Assembly (NCBI RefSeq): GCF_007829885.1 | Contig: NZ_VIWW01000001.1 | Location: 5,146,001 to 5,210,000, forward strand | Direction of reading: 5' to 3' | Source: Streptomyces brevispora | Lineage (GTDB): Bacteria > Actinomycetota > Actinomycetes > Streptomycetales > Streptomycetaceae | DNA length: 64,000 bases | Part shown: piece after piece, positions 16,579-25,685 of the stretch | How the letters are laid out: each line of letters opens with the position of its first letter | Position numbering within the stretch: position 1 is the first letter of the stretch | The notes under the pieces: model-generated | Told to the model about the DNA's origin: nothing | The model's database searches: none | What the model saw: only the letters and a program-made list of their open reading frames with translations | Position numbers and translations under genes: made by a program

Positions 16579-17727
16579 TTGAAGCTGGATCCCGAACCCG
16601 CTGCAGTTCCGGCCCGTGCCCCAGGCATCACCACCGGAGTCCGACTCTTCACCCGAGGGGGCGTCCATCCCGCGTGGCTGGAGAGCGCCGTCCTTCCGGC
16701 CGTCCGGGCGCTCGACGAGGAACTGAACGCGCCGGTTCTCTATCTGCGGCGGGGCTGGCTGCACGGCCCTCATGTGGACCTGGTGGCCCGGCCGGCCGGG
16801 GGTGAGAGCGGCGCCGTGCTGCCCTGGGACGACCTCGCGGCGAAGCTGGACGCGGGCCCGCTCGCCCCGGAGGAGCAGCAGAGCGAGGAGGACTACCTCG
16901 CCCGCGCCCGGGAGTTCGGCAGACTGGAACGGGTCGGACCGCCCTATCTGCCGATGCGCCCGCACGGCCATCTCGAATGGCTGGACGCCACGCAGACCGC
17001 CACCTGGCCCGAGCCGCTGAACGCCCTGTGCGACCTGGCGCTGACCCGGATCAACCGGCCGCTGACGGCGGCGGTCGCGGAGGCCGCCGCAGGCGCGGGC
17101 ACCCTCCCCACCCGGGTCGCCGAGGCCATGGTCGCGCTGGCCGCGGCCCACCACTCCGGCATCCCGTTCGGAGTGTTCTCGCTGCGCAGTCACGCCGAGG
17201 CCTTCTTCTCCTGGGCGGCGCCCCGCAAGGACGTCCGCCCGGCCTTCGCCCGCCGCCTCGCGGGCGACGCACCGCTGCTGCGGGCCCTGGTCCAGCAGAC
17301 CCTGGAGGACACCGGCGGCCCCTCGGCGGTCCGCTGGCGGCAGGCGTTCCACTACTGCATGGGGGCCTTCGACTCGGCCGTCGCGCAGCAGACGCTGACC
17401 CTGCGGACGCTGGAGGAACGGGAGGGCGGCTTCGACAGGCGCACCATGGGACCGCCCGGCCAGGAGGATGTCACCGGCCACCGGGGCAGCGACTTCCACG
17501 CTGCCGTGAACGCCTCCGGTGCCACGGCGGGCACCACCGACTGGTTCGCCTCCTACCGCCTGCTGATCAACCTGTTCTACCAGCAGCTCCTGCTGCTGGA
17601 CGTGGCCCCGTTGCACCGCTACTACCTGTGCTACGCCATCGCGGAGACCGTGGACGAGGTGCTGGGGGAGTCCTGGAGCGACCGTCTGGCCCGGACAGCG
17701 GGCCGGACCGCCGGGACCGCCGCGTGA
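16579..17727 (+). CDS. SpaB_C-like thiopeptide biosynthesis protein (possible pyridine synthase or elimination enzyme)
   Basis: 382-residue protein of the LanB C-terminal (SpaB_C, thiopeptide-type) fold. LFTRGGVHPAWLESAVLPAV and RRGWLHGPHVDLVARP match the family's opening, in which the GPHxxL strand is diagnostic. In thiopeptide clusters such stand-alone proteins either eliminate glutamate to form dehydroamino acids or catalyse the [4+2] closure of the pyridine ring. Its length is nearer to the TbtD-type pyridine synthases as I recall them, but this is tentative. The start is a TTG at 16579 with AGGTGA 7 nt upstream. First gene of the RiPP operon; overlaps the LanB gene by 4 bp. Confidence 0.75.
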   Translation: MKLDPEPAAVPARAPGITTGVRLFTRGGVHPAWLESAVLPAVRALDEELNAPVLYLRRGWLHGPHVDLVARPAGGESGAVLPWDDLAAKLDAGPLAPEEQQSEEDYLARAREFGRLERVGPPYLPMRPHGHLEWLDATQTATWPEPLNALCDLALTRINRPLTAAVAEAAAGAGTLPTRVAEAMVALAAAHHSGIPFGVFSLRSHAEAFFSWAAPRKDVRPAFARRLAGDAPLLRALVQQTLEDTGGPSAVRWRQAFHYCMGAFDSAVAQQTLTLRTLEEREGGFDRRTMGPPGQEDVTGHRGSDFHAAVNASGATAGTTDWFASYRLLINLFYQQLLLLDVAPLHRYYLCYAIAETVDEVLGESWSDRLARTAGRTAGTAA

Positions 17728-20324
17728 GGCCCGGGGGGATGGTCGGGCAGCGCCCCGCCGTGGCAGGCGAGGGCGCCCCGGCCGCGCACACCGGTGAACC
17801 CCTGTGGATGCTGCGCGTCAACCCGCTTCCCCGGGTGCGGCTGGCGGACGCCGTACTCGCCGCGCTGCTGGGCGAGGTGTGCGCTGCGGAGAACGAGGTC
17901 GAGGCCGCCGCGGAGCTCTGCTCCGCGGAACTGCACCAGCTGATCGGCGCCACCGACGACCCCGGCGAGCGAGGCCCGCTGATCGCGCTGCGCCGGGACA
18001 TCCACAACGACCGCGTGCCGCGCGGCGGGGACGATCCGGTGCCCGCGGTGGCCCGCTGGCGGGCTGCCCGCACCCTGCGGGACACCCTGCGGGAGACGCT
18101 GAACCGGGAGTACCCGCAGGCCGCGGACCGGGAACGGAACCGGTTGGCGGGACTCCTCGCCGATGACGACCTCAGGTGTTCGCTCGCCCTGGTCGCACCG
18201 GAGGTGGCCGCGGCTGCCGACCGCTACCGGGCCGCCCTGGACGATGAGGGGAAGCTGTCTGCCCGGCTGCGGAAGTCCGAACGCGGCCTGGTCCAGTACG
18301 TCACCCGCGCCATGATCCGCACCAGTCCGCTCTCCCGGTTCACCGCGGTCGGACTGGTCCCTCCCGGCCCGCGGGGCGTCGCGCTCGGTGAAGTGACCGC
18401 CGTAGGCGCGGTCCCGGTCATCGGACTCGACCGGATCATGCTGCACTACGTTCTCGGCGGACTCCGGTACGAGGCCACGCCGGAAGGGCCGGTGCGCTTC
18501 GACGACTGGGTGCAGCTCCCGCCGACCTCGGAATTCGGCCCGAACCGCGAAAAGCTGATGTTCCTTCAGCCCGCCGGAGGCCAGATCCGCAGGCTCTCCA
18601 CCTCGGTCGCCGGCCCGGTGCGTCCGATGCTGAACGCCGTCGCCCTGGGTGCCAGGCAGGTGTCCGCCGTCGCGGCCGAGGTGGTGGGGGAGTTCGGCTG
18701 CTCCGCCGAGGACGCACTGACCGCGGTGCGTGGGGCGGTCCGCGCGGGAATACTCTGCCTCAGCGACGGACCGGAGGACGGCGAACTGTCCTTCCGCACG
18801 GCGCTCGACCGCCCCGGCCTGCCCAGCGCCCCGCTGCTGGGAGAGGTGAACCGGCTGCTCCCGGAGGTCGCGGCGGCCCCGGCCGGGCAGCGGGCCACCG
18901 TGCTCACCCGGCTGCGCGGCACGCTCGCCGACCTCAGCCACCGCGCCGGCCGGCCCGCACAGGTCCTGGTGGAGGAGGACTATGTCCTCCCGTCCATGAC
19001 GGTGGACACCGCCCCCTGGGGCGCCGCGCTGGACGATCTGGCGGCGGTCGTGGAACTCCTGTCGGTCTTCGACCGGTTGCACGACATCCGCGCGGTGCTC
19101 TCCTCGATCTTCGTCGAGTGGTACGGGGCGGGAGCCGAGATACCGCTCGCCGGGCACGCCGAACGGATCGCCGCCGAGGTGTACCGGCGGGGCGGTTCGC
19201 TGGACGGCGACATCCCCCAGGACGGCGGGCCGGCCGACGGCTCCCTCGGCCGGCTGCACAGGCTGCGGCTGGACGTCCTGGCCCGGATGCGGAGAACACT
19301 CACGGCCGCCGGTCCCGACGCCCGGGACGTGGTGCTGACCGCGCAGGAGGCCCGCAGCCTGGTCGCCGCGCTGCCGGACCGCTTCCGCCAGGACCCGCTG
19401 GCCTACGGCGTCCTGGTGCAACCCTGGCAGGACCGGCTGCTCTTCAACGACGCCTACGCCGGACACGGCATGCTCTACGGCCGGTTCCTCGGTGCCGACA
19501 GGGAGCTGGGCGGCCGGGCCCTGCCGTATCTGGCGGAGCGGCTGAAGCTGCAGTACGGGTCGGACGGCCGGCGGGTCGCCGAAGACCTCGGGCTGCACCG
19601 GCTGAACGTCAACGCGCATGCCCGGGTCCTGCCGGACGGCATCGACGCGGAGGGCTGGGCCACGCTGCGCCTCGCCCACGATCCGGCCACCGACGCGCTG
19701 TGCGTCCGCGACGCCGAGGGCCGCGACCTGCGGGTGCTGACCCTGGGCAGCGGCCACCCCGAGTTCCTGCCCGCCCCGGTGCGCATCGCGGCGTGGCTGG
19801 TCAGCGGCGGCCGGCTGATGGAGGACTTCGTGGGCGACTGGCATGCCTCGGCGGGCGGTTCGGGCGGCGCCACCCAGGTCTGTCCGCGGGTCTCGGTGGG
19901 GCGCGCGGTGCTGGCCCGGCGGCGCTGGTACGGCGGGGCCGAACTGGCCGAGGCGGTCACGGCCGGCCGGGAGGAGACCGACCGGCTCCGGGCACTCGCC
20001 CGCTGGCGCGCCCGGCACGGCGCACCCGCCGAAGTGGTCCTCAAGACACCACTGGAGGACACCTACGGAACCGAAGCGCTCCAGGCCGCCGCCGCGCTCG
20101 GCTTCGGCGCCGAGGAACACCGGCAGCGGCAGAAGCCCCAGTACGCCGATCTGGAGAGCGCCGTGAGCGTACGCGTGCTGCCCCGGCTGATGGAACGGCG
20201 GAGCCCCGGATACCTGGAAGAAGCCCTGCCCGCCGTGGCGGACTCCCGGCACGCGGCGGAATGGGTGGTCGAGATCGCCCGGACCGCCGGTGCTCCCTTC
20301 AGCTACGGAGGAAAGACCGCATGA
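17724..20324 (+). CDS. LanB-type dehydratase, glutamylation domain (split LanB)
   Basis: 866-residue lantibiotic-dehydratase N-terminal domain, which uses glutamyl-tRNA to glutamylate Ser/Thr of the precursor peptide. Recognisable blocks are RTSPLSRFTAVG (near 200), VEEDYVLPSMTVDTA, LNVNAHARVLPDG and the C-terminal PRVSVGRAVLARRRW. The elimination domain fused in class I lanthipeptide enzymes is absent, as in thiopeptide systems, and is supplied by separate SpaB_C proteins. GTG at 17724 lies in a GTGA overlap; ATG at 17739 is an alternative. Expected to act before the pyridine synthase and after azole formation. Confidence 0.85.
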   Translation: MRPGGMVGQRPAVAGEGAPAAHTGEPLWMLRVNPLPRVRLADAVLAALLGEVCAAENEVEAAAELCSAELHQLIGATDDPGERGPLIALRRDIHNDRVPRGGDDPVPAVARWRAARTLRDTLRETLNREYPQAADRERNRLAGLLADDDLRCSLALVAPEVAAAADRYRAALDDEGKLSARLRKSERGLVQYVTRAMIRTSPLSRFTAVGLVPPGPRGVALGEVTAVGAVPVIGLDRIMLHYVLGGLRYEATPEGPVRFDDWVQLPPTSEFGPNREKLMFLQPAGGQIRRLSTSVAGPVRPMLNAVALGARQVSAVAAEVVGEFGCSAEDALTAVRGAVRAGILCLSDGPEDGELSFRTALDRPGLPSAPLLGEVNRLLPEVAAAPAGQRATVLTRLRGTLADLSHRAGRPAQVLVEEDYVLPSMTVDTAPWGAALDDLAAVVELLSVFDRLHDIRAVLSSIFVEWYGAGAEIPLAGHAERIAAEVYRRGGSLDGDIPQDGGPADGSLGRLHRLRLDVLARMRRTLTAAGPDARDVVLTAQEARSLVAALPDRFRQDPLAYGVLVQPWQDRLLFNDAYAGHGMLYGRFLGADRELGGRALPYLAERLKLQYGSDGRRVAEDLGLHRLNVNAHARVLPDGIDAEGWATLRLAHDPATDALCVRDAEGRDLRVLTLGSGHPEFLPAPVRIAAWLVSGGRLMEDFVGDWHASAGGSGGATQVCPRVSVGRAVLARRRWYGGAELAEAVTAGREETDRLRALARWRARHGAPAEVVLKTPLEDTYGTEALQAAAALGFGAEEHRQRQKPQYADLESAVSVRVLPRLMERRSPGYLEEALPAVADSRHAAEWVVEIARTAGAPFSYGGKTA

Positions 20325-22165
20325 CGATGAGATCGCGGCCCTATCTGCACTATGCACCGGTTCCGGGAGGCGTCTACTTCAGCGGGCCGCACACCCAGTT
20401 CGTCATTCTCGGACCCAAGGTGCTGCTCACCGTCGCGGATGTCTGTGTCCCGCTGCTGGAGACGGGCACCACGCAGGACGAGCTGGTGGCGGCCCTCGGC
20501 TCGGAGCGGGCCCGCCCCGCCGTGCGGCGGCTCACCGACGAGCTGCGTGCCCGCGGCCTGCTGCTCGACCCCGAACGGTTCACCGTCGCCGCACCGGACG
20601 CGGAGGCCCGGGAGCGCTTCGGCGAAGCGCTCTCCCATCTGGAGGCGTTCAGCGACGACCCGTACGCCGCCTTCGCCGCGCTGCGCGCCGCCCGGGTCCT
20701 GCTGTACGGCCCCTGCGCGGCCGTGCTGCCCGCGGCCCGCGGGCTGGCGCGGGCCGGCGCGGGCAAGCTGCTGCTTGCCCCCACCGACCCGCGGGACGCG
20801 GTGGCCACCGCCCGGCGGCTGGGCGCAACACTGCTCACGGACGGCGTGGACGGCCCTGACGCTGTGAACGGCGGAGCCGGTGTGCACGGAGCGGACGGTG
20901 TGGACGCGGTGGTCTGGTGCGCCGAGGCCACCGGTGTCGCGGAGGCCGCCACCCGGCTCCTCGGGCTCCCTGACGACGTACCGCTGGTGCCGGTACGGCT
21001 CGGCACCACCGTCCTGGTCGGCCCGGTGGTCACCGGCCGGTCCGGCCCGGACACCGCCGATGCGCTGGCGGCCCGTGCCGAGGACTGGGCCGCGGCCCAG
21101 GAGACCGGTCCCGCGCCCCGGCCCGGCGCCGACGCGCTGGCAGGGGCCCTGGCCGGACAACTGGTGTTCGAGGCGCTGACCGGGGTCGGTATGGCGGGCG
21201 GCGCGCACATCGTCCACGGAGAGGACCTGTCCGCCGACGTGCTGCGCACCGCGGCACCGGAGCCCACCGCCGTACCGGAGCCGGCCACGGCTCCGGCGGC
21301 GGGCGGGAACGTCCCGGCCGCGGACCCGGTGCTGCAGAGTGTCGTCGCCCCGCTGTCCACGCCATGGACCGGACTGTTCGACCTGACCGAGGGCGGCGAC
21401 CTGCCGCAGCTGCCGCTGGCACTGCGCGAGGCCAGGCTGCCCGGTCGGGCGGGGACCGGCGTCATCGGCTGGGCCGGGGACCAGCAGGGCGCCACCGTCG
21501 CGGTTGCCCTCGAGGCTCTGCGCCGGCTGTCCGATCCGGACGGCACACCGGCGGTGGGCGCCGCCGGGACCACCGAGGAGCAGTGGCTGCTGGACGGCGC
21601 CCTGCGGCTGCTGACGGAGCACGCCGTACCGAGTGAGCGGCCGGCCCCCGACCCTCTGCCGCCCGGAACCCAGGTGGTGCAGCGCGCCCTGGCCGAGGAG
21701 CACGGCCTCCCGGTTACCGTGCGGCTGCTGGAGGTACCGGGAGTCAGCTGGCCGCTGGCGCAGGCGGTGCACGCCGACACCGGGGAGCCGTACGGACACG
21801 GCTGGGGCCCGACCGTGGACGAGGCGGTGCACGGTTGCCTCGGTACGGTGCTCGCCCGCGGCATCGCCGCCCGGCTGCGGCCCGGCGCCGACGTCACGGC
21901 CGTGCACACCGGGGCCCTGCGGACCACCGGCCCGGACGCGTCGGCACGGCTGCGCGCGGAGATCGCCGCCTGCGCCGCGGCGGGCGTCCTTCCCGGTGAA
22001 CCGGCCGGAACGCCGCTCCGCTCCGACCCGGTGCTCGGCACCCTGCCGGTCTTCTTCGGCCCGGTCTCGCTGAGCCCCGCCCAGGGACCCGTCGCCCCGG
22101 GCCCCGTTCACCCGGCTTCCCCCGAAGCCGTGGCGCACGCCGAGGAGCCCGCACATGCCCGGTGA
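20321..22165 (+). CDS. Ocin-ThiF-like/TOMM partner protein (leader-binding F protein)
   Basis: 614 residues. The N-terminal part (HTQFVILGPKVLLTVADVCV, then LLETGTTQDELVAAL and a helical stretch ending GLLLDPERF) looks like the winged-helix RRE that binds RiPP leader peptides. The middle is a ThiF-like Rossmann region with GTTVLVGPVVTGRSGPDTAD, and the C-terminal half resembles a degenerate YcaO-like scaffold (TPWTGLFDLTEGGDLPQLPL, YGHGWGPTVDEAVHGCLGTV). Such proteins present the precursor to the YcaO cyclodehydratase. ATG at 20321 overlaps the LanB stop; the end overlaps the YcaO gene by 11 bp. The family assignment rests on context plus partial motifs. Confidence 0.75.
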   Translation: MTMRSRPYLHYAPVPGGVYFSGPHTQFVILGPKVLLTVADVCVPLLETGTTQDELVAALGSERARPAVRRLTDELRARGLLLDPERFTVAAPDAEARERFGEALSHLEAFSDDPYAAFAALRAARVLLYGPCAAVLPAARGLARAGAGKLLLAPTDPRDAVATARRLGATLLTDGVDGPDAVNGGAGVHGADGVDAVVWCAEATGVAEAATRLLGLPDDVPLVPVRLGTTVLVGPVVTGRSGPDTADALAARAEDWAAAQETGPAPRPGADALAGALAGQLVFEALTGVGMAGGAHIVHGEDLSADVLRTAAPEPTAVPEPATAPAAGGNVPAADPVLQSVVAPLSTPWTGLFDLTEGGDLPQLPLALREARLPGRAGTGVIGWAGDQQGATVAVALEALRRLSDPDGTPAVGAAGTTEEQWLLDGALRLLTEHAVPSERPAPDPLPPGTQVVQRALAEEHGLPVTVRLLEVPGVSWPLAQAVHADTGEPYGHGWGPTVDEAVHGCLGTVLARGIAARLRPGADVTAVHTGALRTTGPDASARLRAEIAACAAAGVLPGEPAGTPLRSDPVLGTLPVFFGPVSLSPAQGPVAPGPVHPASPEAVAHAEEPAHAR

Positions 22166-24113
22166 GATCATGTCGGCCCCCGCCCGTCCGCGGCCCGCGC
22201 CCGGCCCGGACACGGAGGTGCTGTCCGGTCCGGACCTCGCCGGGCCCGCCGCCCGGCAGTGGACGCAGGCGCTGCGCCCGCTGGCCGCCGCCCGGCCCGG
22301 CTCCCTCTCTCTGAACCGCGGCTGGAACCCGGACTGGGAGCAGGAGCGGGTGCACGCCGCATCCGCCGCGGGACGGCCGCATCTGTCGGTCCGGCTGTTC
22401 GGCGGCGAGGTCCTGATCGGACCGTACTGGGTCCCCGGCGCGGAAGGCGGCTGCGCGGGCTGCGCGGAGCTGCGCTCCCGGGTGGTGGCCGGCCATCCGC
22501 TGGCGGCCGATCCCCTGCGGCCGGTCTCCCGCCCGGCGATGCGCCGCCCGTTCCTCCTGGAGATGCTGACTCCCGTCCTCCGGAACCTGGATGAATTCCC
22601 CCTGGAAGCAGGGGAGTTGTACGCGCTCGGCGGACCTTCCTCCCGCCGCCACCTGGTACGGCGCAGCGCGCGCTGCCGGGTCTGCGCCACCGACCCCGCC
22701 GAGCTCGACCCGGCCCCGCCCGCCCCGCTGCCGCTCCGCCGGATACCCGCCGCCCCGGACGGGCCGACGCGCGGCGTGGACGGTGCCGCGCTGCTCGAAC
22801 CCGGACGGCTCCGCACGCGGACGGTGGACCCCCGGTTCGGACCGGTCGACCGGGTCGTGCGGGAGGCGCTGCCGCCGTACGCCATGAGCGTGGCCTCCCT
22901 GCCGGACTCCCTGGCCATGGGCTTCGCCCGCGCGGGGACGTTCGCCGACGCCGAGCCCGTCGCCATCCTGGAGGCGTACGAACGGCTGGGGGGTTTCCCC
23001 CATGAGGCGGCCGTCGTCGGCGCGGTCGGCTACCGGGAGGTCGCCGACCACGCGGTGGACCCCGACACCCTCGGCCAGTACACCGCGGAACAGCTGGCCC
23101 ACCCCGGCAGCCGGGTCACGCCGTACACCCCGGAGACCCCGATGGACTGGGTGTGGGCTCGGGACCTGCACGGCGGCCCGTCCTTGCTCGTCCCGGCGGA
23201 GATCGGCTTCTACCAGTACGACCACCGGTTCCGGCGCGCCTACGACACGGTGCGCCGCACCGACTCGCGCCAGCGGACCTTCCACTTCCATGACTCCTCC
23301 AGCGGCTGCGCCCTGGGATCGACGCCCGAGGAGGCGGTGCTGCACTCGCTGTTCGAACTGGCGGAGCGGGACGCCTTCCTCAACGCCTGGCACCGGGCCA
23401 CCCCGCTGCCGACGATCGAGCTCTCCTCCGTCAAGGACCCGGCCGCGCGGCGGCTCCTGGACCTGATCGACGCACGCGGCTTCGACGTCCATCTGCTGGT
23501 GGCCACCGACGACATCGACCTCCCGGTCATCTGGTCGCTCGCGGTGAACAGGGAACGCCCCTTCCCCGCCAGCTTCTCCGCCGCCGGGTCCGGCCCCGAC
23601 CCGGTGACCGTGGCCCGCACCTCCCTGTGGGAACTGGCGCAGCTGGTCACCGACCCGGTGACCTGGACCCGCGAGGACATCGAGCCGATGTTCGCCGACC
23701 CGTGGCTGGTGGACCAGCTGCACGACCATCTGAAGCTGTACTCGCTGCCCGAGGCGTTGCCCCGCGTCACCTCGGTGCTCGGCGGGCCCCCGGTCGCCCT
23801 GCACCACGCCTTCCCCACCTGGCCGCACCGGCTGCGGGACGCGGCGCGCGGCGATGTGCGCCGGGCGCTGGACTTCACCGCGGGACTCTTCGCGGACGCC
23901 GGGCTGGAACGTGTTCTGACGGTGGACCAGTCCACCCGCGAACACCGGGATCTGGGGCTCGCGGTGGCCAAGGCGGTAGTACCTGGCATCACCCCGATGT
24001 GCTTCGGTCAGCCCCAGCAGCGGCTGACCGGACTGCCCCGACTGGCGGCCGCACTCGCGGGCACCCCCGCGGAGAACCGCACGGCGCCCTACGACCCCCA
24101 TCCGTTCCCGTGA
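22155..24113 (+). CDS. YcaO cyclodehydratase
   Basis: 652-residue TOMM cyclodehydratase that uses ATP to convert Cys (and Ser/Thr) of the precursor to azolines. The N-terminal zinc region has CAGC (C100, C103) and CRVC (C174, C177). The YcaO domain follows, with SSGCALGSTPEEAVLHSLFE and ELAERDAF carrying the ATP/Mg site, and the conserved Pro-rich C-terminus PYDPHPFP. ATG at 22155; a second ATG at 22170 is possible. It sits between its partner protein and the SagB-like dehydrogenase, the standard azole-forming trio. Confidence 0.93.
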   Translation: MPGEIMSAPARPRPAPGPDTEVLSGPDLAGPAARQWTQALRPLAAARPGSLSLNRGWNPDWEQERVHAASAAGRPHLSVRLFGGEVLIGPYWVPGAEGGCAGCAELRSRVVAGHPLAADPLRPVSRPAMRRPFLLEMLTPVLRNLDEFPLEAGELYALGGPSSRRHLVRRSARCRVCATDPAELDPAPPAPLPLRRIPAAPDGPTRGVDGAALLEPGRLRTRTVDPRFGPVDRVVREALPPYAMSVASLPDSLAMGFARAGTFADAEPVAILEAYERLGGFPHEAAVVGAVGYREVADHAVDPDTLGQYTAEQLAHPGSRVTPYTPETPMDWVWARDLHGGPSLLVPAEIGFYQYDHRFRRAYDTVRRTDSRQRTFHFHDSSSGCALGSTPEEAVLHSLFELAERDAFLNAWHRATPLPTIELSSVKDPAARRLLDLIDARGFDVHLLVATDDIDLPVIWSLAVNRERPFPASFSAAGSGPDPVTVARTSLWELAQLVTDPVTWTREDIEPMFADPWLVDQLHDHLKLYSLPEALPRVTSVLGGPPVALHHAFPTWPHRLRDAARGDVRRALDFTAGLFADAGLERVLTVDQSTREHRDLGLAVAKAVVPGITPMCFGQPQQRLTGLPRLAAALAGTPAENRTAPYDPHPFP

Positions 24114-24127
24114 CCGCGGAGGCAGCT

Positions 24128-25663
24128 GTGAACGCACCGCACGCCCCCGTACCGGACGCCCCCGCGGCGGACCGGGCGGGCCCGGTACCCGAGGACGCGG
24201 ACACCATGGCCCGCGACCGGATGTGGTACCTGTTCGCCGCCGGGGCCGACCGGCCCGCCGTGCCGCCGATGCCTCCGGGCGCGGAACCGCCGCCCGGCGT
24301 GCCGGTCTCCGCGCTGCCGGTGGCCCCCCGGCTGCCCGACACCGCCCGGCACGACGACCTCACCGTGCTGCCCCCGGGAACGGTCGACCTCCTGGAGGAC
24401 ACCCCGTTCCCCGCAGGCCGGATCACCGGGGTACCGGAGGACCAGGCGCTGGCACACGCTCTGGTCGCGGCATTCGGGGTGCAGCGCCGCGAGCCGGAGA
24501 ACCCGTTCAACGACCACCGCGGCTACGCCTCGGTGCGCAGCAAGTTCCCGGTGCAGATCCTCGTCAACGACCGAGGAAGACGGCGGGTGTTCGACCCCTA
24601 CCGGCGGGCGCTGGCCGGGTTGGCCGGCGCCTCCTCGGAACCCTCCGCGGCCCGGGAGGTGCTGCTCACCGGGCGATTCACCCGGCTCCCCGCCACCTAC
24701 CGGTGGTACCGGGGATCACTGGTGCAACTGGAGCTCGGCATCGCGCTGCGCGCGGTGTGCGTCGCCCTTCAGCTGCTGGGAATCCCGGCGCGGGTGCGGC
24801 TCCCCGGCCCCGGCGCCCGGGAACGGCTGGCGGAGTTCGGCCTCAGCCCCAGCTGGGAGTGGACCCTGCCCGTGGTGATCGAACTGGCCGGGGAAGTCCC
24901 GCCCGTCACGGCCGGACCGGACCACGGCCCGGCCGAGGCGGTACCGGACCCGGTGATGGCCGATGTGGTGGAGATGAACCGCGCTCAGCGGTTCACCACC
25001 GCTGCGGCCGCGGTGGGCACGGCCATCCCGCCCGGCGCGCCGGACACCGGGCTGTCCTGGGCGGAGGTGCTGTGGCGCCGCACCTCGGGACGGATGCCGC
25101 GCGGCCTGTTCGGGAACAACGCCCGGCCGCGCACCGTACCCGGCGGGGTGCTGGACACCGCGCGCGACTGGCTGCTGACGCCTCCGCCAGGTGCCGAACT
25201 GCGGGCGGCGGCCGGGGCGCTGCGCGTCACCGCCGTCACCCAGTCGGTGACGGGCCACCCCGACGGGGTGTACGAGGTGACCTCCGCGGCATACAGTCCG
25301 CGCGCCACCGGCCCCGGTGTGCCGGCCCGGCTGGAGGAGATCTACGGCTACCCCCTGGCGCCGGGCAACGGATGCGATGTGCGGCACGCGTCGGTGCTGT
25401 GGTTCCTGTCGTTCCGGCCCCGGGAACTGGCCGGGCACCTCGGTACCAGTGCCTGGACGGCGGCGCAGTACACCTGCGGCTGGGCCGTGCACGGACTGAC
25501 GCTGGCAGCCGCCACGGCGGGCCTCTACGCCCGCCCGGTCCGGGCGTTCCGTGAGGCGCCCGCGCGCCGCATCCTCGGACTGCCGTCCGACGAGATGGTC
25601 GTACTCGCGGTGATCAGCGGGACGTCGCGGTTCAGCGGCCCGCTGCTTGACCTCCGGCAGTGA
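24128..25663 (+). CDS. SagB-type azoline dehydrogenase (FMN nitroreductase fold)
   Basis: 511 residues. Expected to oxidise azolines made by the YcaO complex to aromatic azoles with FMN. Two nitroreductase-like halves are visible: an N-terminal one with FNDHRGYASVRSKFPVQILV and a C-terminal one with RMPRGLFGNN, DVRHASVLWFLSFRPRELAG, AAQYTCGWAVHGLTLAAATA and LGLPSDEMVVLAVISG. This resembles the dehydrogenases of thiopeptide clusters such as thiomuracin. GTG at 24128 is chosen because GCGGAGG lies 5 nt upstream. No signal peptide, so cytosolic. Confidence 0.82.
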   Translation: MNAPHAPVPDAPAADRAGPVPEDADTMARDRMWYLFAAGADRPAVPPMPPGAEPPPGVPVSALPVAPRLPDTARHDDLTVLPPGTVDLLEDTPFPAGRITGVPEDQALAHALVAAFGVQRREPENPFNDHRGYASVRSKFPVQILVNDRGRRRVFDPYRRALAGLAGASSEPSAAREVLLTGRFTRLPATYRWYRGSLVQLELGIALRAVCVALQLLGIPARVRLPGPGARERLAEFGLSPSWEWTLPVVIELAGEVPPVTAGPDHGPAEAVPDPVMADVVEMNRAQRFTTAAAAVGTAIPPGAPDTGLSWAEVLWRRTSGRMPRGLFGNNARPRTVPGGVLDTARDWLLTPPPGAELRAAAGALRVTAVTQSVTGHPDGVYEVTSAAYSPRATGPGVPARLEEIYGYPLAPGNGCDVRHASVLWFLSFRPRELAGHLGTSAWTAAQYTCGWAVHGLTLAAATAGLYARPVRAFREAPARRILGLPSDEMVVLAVISGTSRFSGPLLDLRQ

Positions 25664-25685
25664 CGAGAGAACGGAGACAACAACG

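Noticed and set aside
17724..20324. Class I lanthipeptide cluster
   Set aside because: The LanB lacks its fused elimination domain, no LanC cyclase is present, and YcaO, SagB-like and SpaB_C proteins point to a thiopeptide/azole pathway.
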